A stretch of DNA of 64,000 nucleotides from Bacteroides sp. An322 (GCF_002161765.1 NZ_NFIN01000020.1:1-64000); one strand, 5' to 3'. Shown: positions 1 to 9,321, counted from the stretch's first letter. Numbers and translations: made by a program. Notes: generated from the sequence alone by a model not told the origin.

Positions 1-192
1 ATAGTTTGGTACCTTTAAAGATATAACATTTTTCCAATTGACCGACTGATTTGAGATCTGAAGATGCTTATAACATTATTCTTGAATCAATTCAAAACAG
101 TTTCTTAGTATTATTAATAAGTACGTGATTTGTATTATCGTCATTCATAAATAAGGCTAATCCTTTACACACAATTCTTTCATTTACCATAA

Positions 193-238
193 GAGGCAGT
201 GTCAAAATAAAAGCTAATTTCTATTTTGACACTGCCTC
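193..238. terminator. 17-bp perfect inverted repeat, probable terminator
   Basis: Arms 193-209 and 222-238 are exact reverse complements (GAGGCAGTGTCAAAATA on the left) around a 12-base loop. The A/T-rich inner half and G/C-rich outer half resemble other Bacteroidales intergenic terminators. There is no strong T-run after it on either strand, so it could instead be a dispersed repeat. Confidence 0.55.
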
Positions 239-365
239 AATAACGTTATGCTAATATATCTGAAAGACACATAGGTTCGCTCCTACTAATTAATGACATA
301 TCGAAAGACATGCGTTTTCACTAAAAAAAAGAATCGTAATATCAATTATATTTTTAACGTCCCTA

Positions 366-397
366 CTTGCATTGTTTAATTATTATTTATACATTCG
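366..397 (+). promoter_or_regulatory. Possible susC promoter
   Basis: CTTG at 366-369 is followed after 20 bases by TACATTCG at 390-397, a 7/8 match to the Bacteroidota -7 element TAnnTTTG. It leaves a leader of roughly 15-20 bases before the ATG, which is short. Weak call. Confidence 0.35.
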
Positions 398-420
398 CAA
401 AATTTATAATGTAATCTAAT

Positions 421-3400
421 ATGAAAAACCTAAGAACCCTCATGGATAATAAAGCGCAGCAAAAAACGTTGTTTGCTTTATTATTATCTGCAGGATTTGT
501 GGTGAGTCCTGCATTCGTATTTGCTAATCCGGAACCGATTCCGGTAACACAAGAGAATCAACAAAACAAAGTTAAAGTAAGCGGTACTGTTATTGATGCA
601 ACAGGATTGCCGGTTATTGGTGCAAGCGTTGTAGAAAAAGGAAGCTCCAATAATGGCACCATAACGGACTTAGATGGTAATTTCACTTTGTCCGTAGCTT
701 CAGGTGCAGTGTTGGAAATTTCTTTTATCGGTTTTCAATCACAAGAAATCCAGACAACGCCTGGAAAGCATGTCAGTGTAACACTGAAAGAAGACAGCGA
801 AATGTTGGAAGAAGTGGTTGTTGTCGGTTTCGGTACACAGAAAAAAGTCAACCTTACCGGTTCGGTAAGTGTGGTTACTTCCGAAGAAATTGCTCAACGT
901 CCGGTTACGAATGTAACTCAAGCTTTGCAAGGTGTTGTTCCTGGATTACAAATTTCACAAACTAACGGTAGTTTGGAGAACACTCCTAGCATTAATGTGC
1001 GTGGTACAACAACAATTGGACAAGGAACTAGTGGAGATCCGTTGGTTTTAATTGATGGAATGGAAGGCGATCTGAACACAATCAACCCTCAAGACATTGC
1101 CAGTATTTCGGTACTAAAAGATGCTGCGGCATCTTCTATTTATGGTTCGCGTGCTCCGTTCGGTGTAATCCTTATTACTACAAAGTCGGGAACAACCGAA
1201 GGAAAAACAAGCGTGAACTATAATAATAGTTTCCGTTGGGGTACTCCGGTGAATATGAACCACATGATGAATTCTGTCAACTTTGCCAGTTGGATGAACG
1301 ATACGTTCTCGAATGGCGGTAGTGGCGTTTATTTTACTCCGGAACGTATGGATCAAATTGTTGCTTATCATAATGCGGCTCCTTATGGTCCCGGACAACG
1401 CATAACAGAAGATGGTACTATTCTGTATAGCATAGCACCTAATACAAGTAACGGACAATGGCTTGACGGATATGCTAACGGTATTGACGATGTAGATTGG
1501 TATGATGCCATTTATAAGAAATGGACATTTTCTCAAGAACATAATTTCAGCGTAAATGGAGGAACCAAAAAGCTGAATTATTATGCTTCATTCAATTACT
1601 TGAGCCAAGGCGGTTTCATGAATTTGGGAGAAGAAGGATTGAAACGTTTCAACGGAACGGCTAAAATAGGTTCGGAAATCACCGAATGGCTGCGTTTTAA
1701 TTACACCATGCGTTTTACACGTGAGGATTATAAACGTCCTGCTAATTTGACTGATAATCTTTACAACGATATGGCACGCCAAGGTTGGCCCGTATTGCCC
1801 TTGTATGACCGTAACGGATATTATTTCAGTGCTCCGTCGCCAGCTTTAGGATTGGCAGAAGCCGGAACCGACAAGAAACAGACCGATGACATGTATCATC
1901 AGATAAGTTTCCAAATAGAGCCGATTAAGAACTGGATTACCCATATTGATTTTAATTATCACATCAATTCTGCAAACCGTCATTGGGATAAAGCAATGCT
2001 CTATAACCATGACATCAACGGAAATCCGTATGTGACAGATCAAGGTTCAAATGTTCACGAAGATTATTATAAAGAGAACTACTATAATTTCCAAGTTTAC
2101 ACAGAGTATACTCATTCGTTCAATGAAAAGCACAATCTGCATGTCATGGGTGGTTTCCAGGCAGAAAACTTGAAACAGACCCAATTCGGTTTGCAGAATA
2201 ACGGTCTTATGTTTGCTAATAAACCGGAAGTGGATTTAACAACTGGATTGGACTATTATGGCAATCCGATTACGCCGGATGTAAACGGTTCGCGTAATGA
2301 ATGGGCAACTGCCGGTTTCTTTGCCCGTGTCAATTATGACTATCAAGGCAAATACTTGATTGAAGCGAATCTGCGTGCTGATGGTACTTCACGTTTCCGC
2401 AAAGGCAACCAATGGAAAGCATTCCCTTCTGTTTCTGTAGGTTGGAACATTGCCCGTGAAAATTTCTTCGAACCCATCAGTAACATTGTTGGAACATTGA
2501 AACTCCGTGGTTCTTACGGTTCATTAGGAAACCAAAATACAACGAACTGGTATCAGACTTACCAAACAATGTCAGTAGGAGCGTCCGATGGTTCGTGGCT
2601 ATTGAATGGTGTAAAGCCTAATACGGCAACCGCTCCAGGTCTTGTGTCTACCGCATTGACATGGGAAACCATTGAATCTTACAACATTGGTCTTGACTGG
2701 GGATTATTCAACAACCGTTTGACAGGTTCATTCGATTACTACGTACGTAATACCAAAAACATGGTAGGAAATGCGCCCGAACTTCCAGCTATTTTAGGTA
2801 CAGCCGTTCCCGTGACCAACAATACAGACTTACGTACCTCAGGATGGGAACTTACCATAGGTTGGAATGATTTGTTAGACAATGGCTTATCATACGGAAT
2901 CCGTTTCAATGTATCTGACGCACGTACAAAAATTACCCGCTATCCGAATAACCCGACCAATGCAATCGACACTTATATTACAGGACGTTATATCAATGAA
3001 ATTTGGGGATATACTACGATAGGAATTGCCAAGACAGACCAAGAAATGCAAGACCATTTGGCTACATTACCTAATGGCGGGCAGGACGCTATCGGTTCGT
3101 CATGGGCAGCCGGTGATATTATGTATGCTGATGTAAACGGTGACGGAAGAATCTCTGGAGGTTCAGGCACATTAGGTGATACAGGTGACCGTACGGTTAT
3201 CGGTAACAGCACTCCACGTTATTTGTTCGGTTTAGACTTGAATGCTAGTTGGAAAGGTTTCGACGTACGTCTGTTCTTCCAAGGAGTAGGAAAACGTGAC
3301 TATTGGCAAGGAAGTACTTATATGTTTGGTGCAGCAAGTAACGGACAGTGGTGGGCTACAGGTTTGGATGCCGTATCCGACTATTTCCGTGACGAAAATA

Positions 3401-3741
3401 CATGGTCAGTACAAAACGGATACCAAGATGTCAATCTTGATAGTTACTTGCCTCGTCCGCTTTATAGCGACAAGAACCAGCAATGTCAAACGGGCTATCT
3501 GCAAAGCGCAGCTTATATCCGTTTAAAGAATTTGCAAATAGGGTATACATTCCCTACACGCTGGACAACCCGTATGGGAATCCAAAACCTGCGTATATTC
3601 TTCTCGGGTGAAAATTTGTGGACGGGCACCAGCCTTGTTTCTCAATTTGACCCGGAAACTATTGCCGGCGGTAATGGCGGAAACGGAAATGCTTATCCGT
3701 TGTCAAAGACGTTGTCGTGTGGCTTAAATGTAACATTCTAA
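421..3741 (+). CDS. SusC-family TonB-dependent outer-membrane transporter
   Basis: This 1106-residue protein is a SusC-type active importer of glycan pieces across the outer membrane, powered by TonB. After a signal peptide (cleavage near residue 36) comes a carboxypeptidase-regulatory-like beta domain at about 50-124, then a TonB-box-like EEVVVVGFGTQ at 130-140. The plug follows at about 142-255 (LIDGMEG, VLKDAAASSIYGSRA), and the barrel fills the rest, ending in a terminal Phe as outer-membrane barrels do. The susD-like partner begins 16 bases after the stop. No glycoside hydrolase, sulfatase or regulator is nearby, so the substrate cannot be inferred. The family call is secure; the cargo is unknown. 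Confidence 0.95.
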   Translation: MKNLRTLMDNKAQQKTLFALLLSAGFVVSPAFVFANPEPIPVTQENQQNKVKVSGTVIDATGLPVIGASVVEKGSSNNGTITDLDGNFTLSVASGAVLEISFIGFQSQEIQTTPGKHVSVTLKEDSEMLEEVVVVGFGTQKKVNLTGSVSVVTSEEIAQRPVTNVTQALQGVVPGLQISQTNGSLENTPSINVRGTTTIGQGTSGDPLVLIDGMEGDLNTINPQDIASISVLKDAAASSIYGSRAPFGVILITTKSGTTEGKTSVNYNNSFRWGTPVNMNHMMNSVNFASWMNDTFSNGGSGVYFTPERMDQIVAYHNAAPYGPGQRITEDGTILYSIAPNTSNGQWLDGYANGIDDVDWYDAIYKKWTFSQEHNFSVNGGTKKLNYYASFNYLSQGGFMNLGEEGLKRFNGTAKIGSEITEWLRFNYTMRFTREDYKRPANLTDNLYNDMARQGWPVLPLYDRNGYYFSAPSPALGLAEAGTDKKQTDDMYHQISFQIEPIKNWITHIDFNYHINSANRHWDKAMLYNHDINGNPYVTDQGSNVHEDYYKENYYNFQVYTEYTHSFNEKHNLHVMGGFQAENLKQTQFGLQNNGLMFANKPEVDLTTGLDYYGNPITPDVNGSRNEWATAGFFARVNYDYQGKYLIEANLRADGTSRFRKGNQWKAFPSVSVGWNIARENFFEPISNIVGTLKLRGSYGSLGNQNTTNWYQTYQTMSVGASDGSWLLNGVKPNTATAPGLVSTALTWETIESYNIGLDWGLFNNRLTGSFDYYVRNTKNMVGNAPELPAILGTAVPVTNNTDLRTSGWELTIGWNDLLDNGLSYGIRFNVSDARTKITRYPNNPTNAIDTYITGRYINEIWGYTTIGIAKTDQEMQDHLATLPNGGQDAIGSSWAAGDIMYADVNGDGRISGGSGTLGDTGDRTVIGNSTPRYLFGLDLNASWKGFDVRLFFQGVGKRDYWQGSTYMFGAASNGQWWATGLDAVSDYFRDENTWSVQNGYQDVNLDSYLPRPLYSDKNQQCQTGYLQSAAYIRLKNLQIGYTFPTRWTTRMGIQNLRIFFSGENLWTGTSLVSQFDPETIAGGNGGNGNAYPLSKTLSCGLNVTF

Positions 3742-3757
3742 CAGGAGGAGTATGATT

Positions 3758-5773
3758 ATGAAACTGATAAAATATTTACCTATAGCTATTTTTGCAACCG
3801 CACTCGTTTCTTGTGAAGACTTTTTAGACAAGGAACCCCCTTCTTACGTCGTTCCAGAAGATTATTATCAGACGGAAGACCAATTGCAGGCTGTCTGCAA
3901 TAAATTCTATCCTGATGTACTTCCTTCGCATGGAGGCTGGAGTTATGGAACATTCGGTACAGACAACAATACCGATAATCAGGCAGGACTTTCAGCTGAC
4001 GGGAAATACGCTACCGGTCAATGGCTTGTAGGGTTGAATAATGACAATTGGGCATGGACAAATATCCGCAACATTAATTATTCAATTAATACGATTTTGG
4101 GACACTACCGGAATGGAGCAATAACAGGTGCCGAACAAAATATACGTCATTATATCGGTGAATTGTATTTCTTCCGCGCATTCTGTTATTTCGATATGCT
4201 TCAAAAGTGGGGCGACCTGCCTATCATCAAGGAAGCACTCCCGGATGATAATGCCATTTTGACTGCAGCATGTGTACGTATGCCCCGTAATGAAGTCGCA
4301 CGTTTCATTCTGAACGATTTAGACAGTGCACGTGTTTGCATGACAAATATGGATTCGCGTAAGAACCGACTTTCGCCCGATGTCGCTACACTGATGAAAT
4401 CACGTGTTGCATTGTTCGAAGCATCATGGCTGAAATATTTCAAGGGAACTCCTTTCGTACCTAATGGCGAAGGATGGCCCGGAGCAACCAAAGATTATAA
4501 TGCCAATTATGAATATCCGACCGGAAGCATTGATAATGAAATCAATTACTTCTATCAAGTTGCGGCAGAATGTGCTGAAGAAGTGGCAGATAAATATGTA
4601 GGAAGCCTGACCCAAAATAACGGAACAGTACCTCAAGCAGAATCAGATGCCGACAATCCCTATTTCAGCATGTTCGGTAGTACAGACATGTCGGGATTCC
4701 CTGATGTATTATTGTGGCGGGCATATAATAAAGGTTTAGGCATAACCAACAATGTGGAAGTTGCTGTGACACGCGGAAATTATGCTATTGGTCCTACCCG
4801 AAGTATGATAGAAAGCTTTGTCATGAAAGACGGAAAGCCTATTTATGCTTCACACGATGGTTTCGCTTATTCGGATGAAACAATTGCTGCTGTAAGACAA
4901 AACGCCGACCCGCGTTTAACTATTTTCTTGAAAGAACCAGGACAGATTAATTTGTTTAAAAACATGGACGATGGCGCTGGCGACCAAGGTGTGACCATAG
5001 AACCTAATCCGTCTATCCTTCGTGGAGATGGTGAATGGGGATATTCTACCGGATATGCCCTTAGAAAAGGTGGTACATTTGACCGTGCTCTGACAGCAGG
5101 TAATGGCGGCTATGTAGGTTCTATTACTTTCCGGGCTACAGAAGCACTTCTCAACTATATGGAAGCTGAATACGAACTTACGCATGCTTTATCGGGCAAG
5201 ATATTGGAATATTGGCGAGCTATCCGTACTGCAGCAGGCTTTAGCGGAGATGCAGTGGATCCACAAGTTACTATTGATGCAACTGATATAGCACAAGAGA
5301 AATTGGATTGGGGGTCTTATTCTGCAGGCACACAACTGACAGATAAAGTGCTTTACAATATCCGTCGTGAACGCCGTTGTGAACTGATGGCAGAAGGTTT
5401 GCGCTGGATGGACTTAATTCGTTGGCGTGCACTTGACCAAATGATAAACGAACCTTATCACGTAGAAGGAATTCATTTGTGGGGAACCCCAATGGAAAGT
5501 TGGGATTTCGGTGGAACTTTCACAGATGATGGCAGTGTTTCGGCAAACGTATCCAGTCGTGACTTGAGTGAATATCTTCGTCCGTATGAGAAAAACATGA
5601 CAGGTAATAATGTATTCCGTGATGGATATGTATGGCACATGGCGCATTATCTCCAGCCACTGCCTATCCGCCAATTCTTACTGACTGCTTCTGATAGTCA
5701 CTCTGTAGACTTATCTCCGTTGTATCAGAATCCTTATTGGCCTACTACAGCTGATATGCCAGCAGAACGGTAA
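3758..5773 (+). CDS. SusD-family substrate-binding lipoprotein
   Basis: SusD-like proteins cap the SusC channel at the cell surface and capture glycans. The N-terminus has a lipoprotein signal ending LVSC, with the lipidated Cys at residue 19, followed by the EDFLDKEPPS start typical of this family. The RR-type helix NIRRERRCELMAEGLRW near the C-terminal third is a SusD hallmark. An in-frame ATG at 3752 would add two residues. I prefer 3758 because the strong Shine-Dalgarno AGGAGG at 3743-3748 sits 9 bases from it but only 3 from the other. The gene forms a pair with the upstream susC homologue and is followed by a strong terminator. Confidence 0.93.
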   Translation: MKLIKYLPIAIFATALVSCEDFLDKEPPSYVVPEDYYQTEDQLQAVCNKFYPDVLPSHGGWSYGTFGTDNNTDNQAGLSADGKYATGQWLVGLNNDNWAWTNIRNINYSINTILGHYRNGAITGAEQNIRHYIGELYFFRAFCYFDMLQKWGDLPIIKEALPDDNAILTAACVRMPRNEVARFILNDLDSARVCMTNMDSRKNRLSPDVATLMKSRVALFEASWLKYFKGTPFVPNGEGWPGATKDYNANYEYPTGSIDNEINYFYQVAAECAEEVADKYVGSLTQNNGTVPQAESDADNPYFSMFGSTDMSGFPDVLLWRAYNKGLGITNNVEVAVTRGNYAIGPTRSMIESFVMKDGKPIYASHDGFAYSDETIAAVRQNADPRLTIFLKEPGQINLFKNMDDGAGDQGVTIEPNPSILRGDGEWGYSTGYALRKGGTFDRALTAGNGGYVGSITFRATEALLNYMEAEYELTHALSGKILEYWRAIRTAAGFSGDAVDPQVTIDATDIAQEKLDWGSYSAGTQLTDKVLYNIRRERRCELMAEGLRWMDLIRWRALDQMINEPYHVEGIHLWGTPMESWDFGGTFTDDGSVSANVSSRDLSEYLRPYEKNMTGNNVFRDGYVWHMAHYLQPLPIRQFLLTASDSHSVDLSPLYQNPYWPTTADMPAER

Positions 5774-5874
5774 AAAGATAGTAATAGCTTTAAGATTTTA
5801 CGACTAATAATTTTAAAGCAAGAAACATTATTTACTATGGTAAACCCACAAAATAACAACAAATAGTAATAAAA

Positions 5875-5914
5875 ATAGGGACTATTTCAAATGGATTTTG
5901 AAATAGTCCCCTAT
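5875..5914. terminator. Bidirectional terminator between susD-like gene and tsf
   Basis: GGGACTATTTCAAA at 5878-5891 pairs exactly with 5897-5910. Flanking ATA/TAT extends the stem around one bulged C, and T6 follows on the + strand at 5913-5918. An A5 run on the other side gives a T-run for the minus-strand tsf operon, so it can end both converging units. Confidence 0.85.
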
Positions 5915-5936
5915 TTTTTCAATACTGACTTATTGA

Positions 5937-6935
5937 TTATTCAGCACGCAAAGTGAAACGTTTGAATTCTGTAACAACCAATTCCGGGTCTGCAGCTTTC
6001 AATGCTTCTGCAACGGTCTTCTTCGGATCCATGATGCTTTCTTGGTTCAACAGACAAACTTCTTTTAAGAATTTGCCCAAACGGCCTTTTGCAATATTTT
6101 CAATCATTGCCTGAGGCAAGTTGGCAGCCTTTTCAGCAGCAACTGTAGCTTTGATTTCTTTTGCCTTAGCAACGTCTTCAGCTGTAATCCAACCCTTAGC
6201 CATGTTGCTTTCCATGTGCTCTTCGCTGTCTACGTGAGCAGGATTGATGCCGGCTTTCTTCAAAGCAGCGTCTACTGCCTTTTGGATTTGTTCAGCTTTA
6301 GTCTTTTCAATCGCAACGTTGATTTCTTCTTGTTTTACTGATTCTGGAACACCAGCTTCGTCAATAGCAATCGGATTCATTGCCGCAATCTGCATACAGA
6401 TTTCGTGTGCAATCTGTGCATCGCAAACCTTATTGAAAGCAACAATGGTGCAAAGCTGATTCTTGTTCATGTGATTGTAAACAGCAGTGCAAGCACCTGA
6501 AACGAAGTTATAACCATCCAATTCAGTCTTTTCGCCAGTCACACCGCTACGTTCTACTACAGCATCAGCAACAGTACCATTGCCCATAGGCAACGCTTTC
6601 ACTTCATCCAATGTCTGACATTTATTAGCGATAGCAGCATCCAAAATAGCTTGAGTCAACGCTACGAAGTCTGCATTCTTAGCCACGAAGTCTGTTTCAC
6701 ACTTCAAAGCAATCATTGCAGCATAATCGCCAGTAGACTTAGCCAATACGCAACCTTCTGAAGTTTCACGGTCAGAACGTTTAGCAGCTACTGCCTGTCC
6801 TTTTTTACGGATAATTTCCATTGCTTTATCGAAATCGCCTTCAGATTCTGTTAAAGCGTTTTTACAGTCCATCATACCAGCTCCGGTCATCTTACGAAGC
6901 TTGGTGATATCAGCCATACTTATACTTACAGCCAT
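5937..6935 (-). CDS. tsf: Translation elongation factor Ts
   Basis: EF-Ts is the guanine-nucleotide exchange factor that recycles EF-Tu. The 332-residue product opens with MAVSISMADITKLRKMTGAG; the UBA-like N-terminal domain carries TGAGMMDCKNAL, followed by CETDFVAKN and the dimerisation core. The open frame extends 16 codons upstream to 6983, but the ATG at 6935 starts the conserved protein and is the likely start. It lies last in the rplM-rpsI-rpsB-tsf operon, separated from rpsB by a gap that holds a 15-bp inverted repeat. Confidence 0.97.
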   Translation of the reverse strand: MAVSISMADITKLRKMTGAGMMDCKNALTESEGDFDKAMEIIRKKGQAVAAKRSDRETSEGCVLAKSTGDYAAMIALKCETDFVAKNADFVALTQAILDAAIANKCQTLDEVKALPMGNGTVADAVVERSGVTGEKTELDGYNFVSGACTAVYNHMNKNQLCTIVAFNKVCDAQIAHEICMQIAAMNPIAIDEAGVPESVKQEEINVAIEKTKAEQIQKAVDAALKKAGINPAHVDSEEHMESNMAKGWITAEDVAKAKEIKATVAAEKAANLPQAMIENIAKGRLGKFLKEVCLLNQESIMDPKKTVAEALKAADPELVVTEFKRFTLRAE

Positions 6936-6984
6936 AATAATTTTCTTATTTAAATTAATGAATGAATAATCGTTATAAAGCAAA

Positions 6985-7056
6985 TTGAGAGTTGAGAATA
7001 GAGCTATCGAGAATCGCTTATACAGTAACTCTCACTTCTCAATTCTCAACTCTCAA
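6985..7056. repeat. 15-bp inverted repeat between rpsB and tsf
   Basis: TTGAGAGTTGAGAAT at 6985-6999 and its exact complement at 7042-7056 flank a 42-base spacer that carries further degenerate GAGAAT-like words. It sits inside an operon, so the RNA could form a long hairpin between the two genes. Similar low-complexity GAGAGTT palindromes are, as I recall, dispersed in Bacteroidales intergenic DNA. Confidence 0.8.
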
Positions 7057-7065
7057 CTATCTGTA

Positions 7066-7905
7066 TTAAGCTTCTTCGTCTTCCTTAGACATGAACGCAG
7101 CAGCCTTAGACGCATTGATTGCATCTTGTTCAGCCTTGTCCATACGAGCCTTAGCAGCTTTTTTCTTTCCAGCCTTCGGTGCGTTTTCACCGGCAGCTTC
7201 CATGTCTACCTTTTCAGCTTTTCTTTCTTCCAAACCTTCTGCCATAGCAGCGCAGCATGCATCCAAGATAACTTCTACAGACTTCGTAGCGTCATCGTTA
7301 GCCGGGATTACAAAATCTACATTGGTAGGATCAGAGTTTGTATCTACAATCGCAAATACAGGAATACCCAAACGGTTAGCTTCACGTACAGCGATGTTTT
7401 CTTTCATTACGTCAACAACGAACAATGCAGACGGCAGACGAGTCAAGTCAGCGATAGAACCCAAGTTCTTTTCCAATTTAGCACGCTGACGAGAGATTTG
7501 AAGAATTTCTCTCTTCGACAAGTTTGCGTATGTTCCGTCATTGGTCAACTTATCAATAGTAGCCATTTTCTTCACAGCCTTACGGATTGTCGGGAAGTTA
7601 GTCAACATGCCGCCCGGCCAACGTTCGATTACGTAGGGCATGTTTACAGAAGTAGCTTTTTCTGCTACAATCTGTTTTGCTTGTTTCTTAGTAGCAACGA
7701 ACAGGACTTTCTTTCCTGATTTTGCGATTTGTTTCAAAGCTTCAGCAGCTTCGTCTACTTTAGCAACGGTCTTGTTCAGGTCGATGATATGGATTCCGTT
7801 GCGTTCCATAAAGATATAAGGAGCCATTGCAGGGTTCCACTTTCTTTTCAAGTGTCCGAAGTGGCAACCAGCCTCCAATAATGTATCAAAATTTACTCTT
7901 GACAT
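7066..7905 (-). CDS. rpsB: 30S ribosomal protein S2 (uS2)
   Basis: uS2 binds the junction of the 30S head and body and is needed for S1 docking. The 279-residue sequence has the family signatures LLEAGCHFGHLKRKWNP at the N-terminus and the GTNSDP-region equivalent VDTNSDPTNVDFVIPAND. A Lys/Ala-rich tail of about 50 residues (KAGKKKAAKARMDK) extends beyond the core, as in other Bacteroidota. It is third in the rplM operon, with a 209-base hairpin-rich gap upstream. Confidence 0.97.
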   Translation of the reverse strand: MSRVNFDTLLEAGCHFGHLKRKWNPAMAPYIFMERNGIHIIDLNKTVAKVDEAAEALKQIAKSGKKVLFVATKKQAKQIVAEKATSVNMPYVIERWPGGMLTNFPTIRKAVKKMATIDKLTNDGTYANLSKREILQISRQRAKLEKNLGSIADLTRLPSALFVVDVMKENIAVREANRLGIPVFAIVDTNSDPTNVDFVIPANDDATKSVEVILDACCAAMAEGLEERKAEKVDMEAAGENAPKAGKKKAAKARMDKAEQDAINASKAAAFMSKEDEEA

Positions 7906-8025
7906 GTTTTAATTCTTTTAATCGTTTACTTTCTTTTTTGTTGTTAATTGAACCAACCGTTTGGTAGTCTCTCTACAAACACATGCAAGGAAAATCCAAA
8001 CAGTTTAGATACTAAACGCTACTTA

Positions 8026-8117
8026 GTTGACGAGGTGTCAGTTGACGTGGCAACAAGGTTTGCAAATAACAAAAAATCCTTGTCAACTTGTCCCCTATCC
8101 AACTTGTCCCCTCGTTA
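8026..8117. repeat. Imperfect inverted repeat between rpsI and rpsB
   Basis: The left arm (about 8026-8057, starting GTTGACGAGG) and the right arm (about 8078-8117, ending CCCCTCGTTAAC) pair imperfectly. The right arm also holds a direct duplication, AACTTGTCCCCT, at 8085-8096 and 8101-8112. The right end reaches the rpsI stop codon. A small palindrome GTTTAG-ATA-CTAAAC at 8003-8017 lies beside it. Confidence 0.65.
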
Positions 8118-8501
8118 ACGTTTACTGAACTGGAATCTACGACGTGCTTTCGGACGACCCGGTTTCTTACGTTCAACCGCACGTGAATCACGAGTCATGA
8201 AGCCTTCTGCACGAAGTGTCTTCTTGTCTTCAGGATTGATTTTCACCAAAGCGCGGGCGATTGCCAAGCGCAAAGCCTGAGACTGTCCTGTAAATCCGCC
8301 ACCGTTCAGGTTTACTTTGATATCATATTTTTCAGCCACTTCCAACTTGTTCAACGGCTGCTTTACTACATACTGCAGAATAGATGATGGAAAGTACTCT
8401 GCAAGGTCTCTCTTGTTAATAGTAATCTTTCCTGTACCTTCAGTAACGAAAATGCGAGCTACTGCACTTTTACGTCTGCCTAATGCATTTACTACTTCCA
8501 T
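8115..8501 (-). CDS. rpsI: 30S ribosomal protein S9 (uS9)
   Basis: uS9 places its C-terminal tail at the P-site tRNA. The 128-residue protein starts MEVVNALGRRKSAVARIF, has the core signature NGGGFTGQSQALRLAIARAL, and ends in the conserved basic tail RRRFQFSKR. It follows rplM by 6 bases, the near-universal L13-S9 pairing, so the two are surely co-transcribed. Confidence 0.98.
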   Translation of the reverse strand: MEVVNALGRRKSAVARIFVTEGTGKITINKRDLAEYFPSSILQYVVKQPLNKLEVAEKYDIKVNLNGGGFTGQSQALRLAIARALVKINPEDKKTLRAEGFMTRDSRAVERKKPGRPKARRRFQFSKR

Positions 8502-8507
8502 GCTTTA

Positions 8508-8969
8508 TTATTTAAGTGAATTAATATCAATTACTTTCGGAGATTGAGCTTCATGTTTGTGCTCAGCTCCTTCATATACATACAGGTTGCTTAACAATTT
8601 TGCGCCCAAACGGTTTTTAGGAAGCATGCCTTTTACAACACGTCTCATCAGTTTGTCATAACCATTAGGTTTACGAACTAAAGCAGCAGGAGTGATTTCA
8701 CGCTGACCTCCAGGGTAACCCGTATAGCTCAGGTAAATCTTGTCATTCCACTTGTTTCCTGTAAATTTCACTTTGTCTGCGTTAATGATAATCACATTAT
8801 CACCGCAATCTACATGAGGGGTGAAGTTGGGTTTGTACTTACCTCTCAACAGTTTCGCAACTTTTGCACCGAGACGGCCAACAACCTGATCGGTAGCATC
8901 TACTATGACCCATTCTTTGTTCACAGTAGCCTTGTTTGCAGAAATGGTCTTGTAACTTAAAGTATCCAC
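8508..8969 (-). CDS. rplM: 50S ribosomal protein L13 (uL13)
   Basis: uL13 is an early-assembly protein of the large subunit. The 153 residues include VIVDATDQVVGRLGAKVAKLLRGK near the N-terminus and the signature MLPKNRLGAKLLSNLYVYEG. It is the first gene of the rplM-rpsI-rpsB-tsf operon, about 120 bases downstream of a textbook Bacteroidota promoter. Confidence 0.98.
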   Translation of the reverse strand: MDTLSYKTISANKATVNKEWVIVDATDQVVGRLGAKVAKLLRGKYKPNFTPHVDCGDNVIIINADKVKFTGNKWNDKIYLSYTGYPGGQREITPAALVRKPNGYDKLMRRVVKGMLPKNRLGAKLLSNLYVYEGAEHKHEAQSPKVIDINSLK

Positions 8970-9088
8970 TCTTAAATCAATTTAAAATGTTAACTACTAA
9001 AAAACTATCTTCCACGCTTTCCCCTCTCCGGACAAAAGAGAAAGAAAGGTGTCAGACCTATTTATACTATTTGATAATAATCGGCTTG

Positions 9089-9119
9089 CAAAGGTACGGC
9101 TTTTATCCGAACCCACAAA
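9089..9119 (-). promoter_or_regulatory. rplM operon promoter
   Basis: On the minus strand TTTG (9119-9116) is followed after exactly 19 bases by TACCTTTG (9096-9089). Both elements match the Bacteroidota primary-sigma consensus perfectly. Predicted transcription start is near 9082. Confidence 0.87.
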
Positions 9120-9197
9120 GATTTTAAATATTTTTTTCTTTGTAAGAGCCTGACCAATGCGAAAATAAGGCACAAATGACATTGATTTAAACAAGAA

Positions 9198-9273
9198 TGC
9201 ACATACCCCCACTTACTTATCTACCCTCGGCAATACACAAAGGTAAACACATAAGCAAGTGGGGATATGTGCA
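9198..9273. terminator. Long inverted repeat, probable terminator after the DUF4488 gene
   Basis: Arms 9198-9220 and 9251-9273 pair over 23 bases with two mismatches (core CCCCCACTTACTTAT). The 30-base loop is unusually long for a simple terminator, so this may be a dispersed element used as one. It lies directly downstream of the minus-strand DUF4488 gene. Confidence 0.6.
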
Positions 9274-9321
9274 TAAAAGAAGCAGTACTATTACACGCTT
9301 CTACACAGAAACAGAGAATCG

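Larger units (their letters stand above)
1..420. other. Gene-free stretch ahead of susC
   Basis: No convincing gene is visible. The stretch is AT-rich and holds one perfect 17-bp inverted repeat (listed separately) and a weak promoter-like match just ahead of susC. The left edge of the window cuts whatever lies upstream, so I cannot say which gene the inverted repeat terminates. Confidence 0.6.
8970..9321. other. Gene-free stretch with rplM promoter and long inverted repeat
   Basis: Between rplM and the DUF4488 gene I see no coding sequence. The stretch holds the rplM leader (about 110 bases), its promoter at 9089-9119, and a long inverted repeat at 9198-9273 that probably ends the DUF4488 transcript. 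Confidence 0.8.

Noticed and set aside
6985-7719. Long + strand open frame of 244 codons opposite rpsB
   Set aside because: It is antisense to a certain ribosomal gene, has a low-complexity Ser/Phe-rich translation and no promoter.
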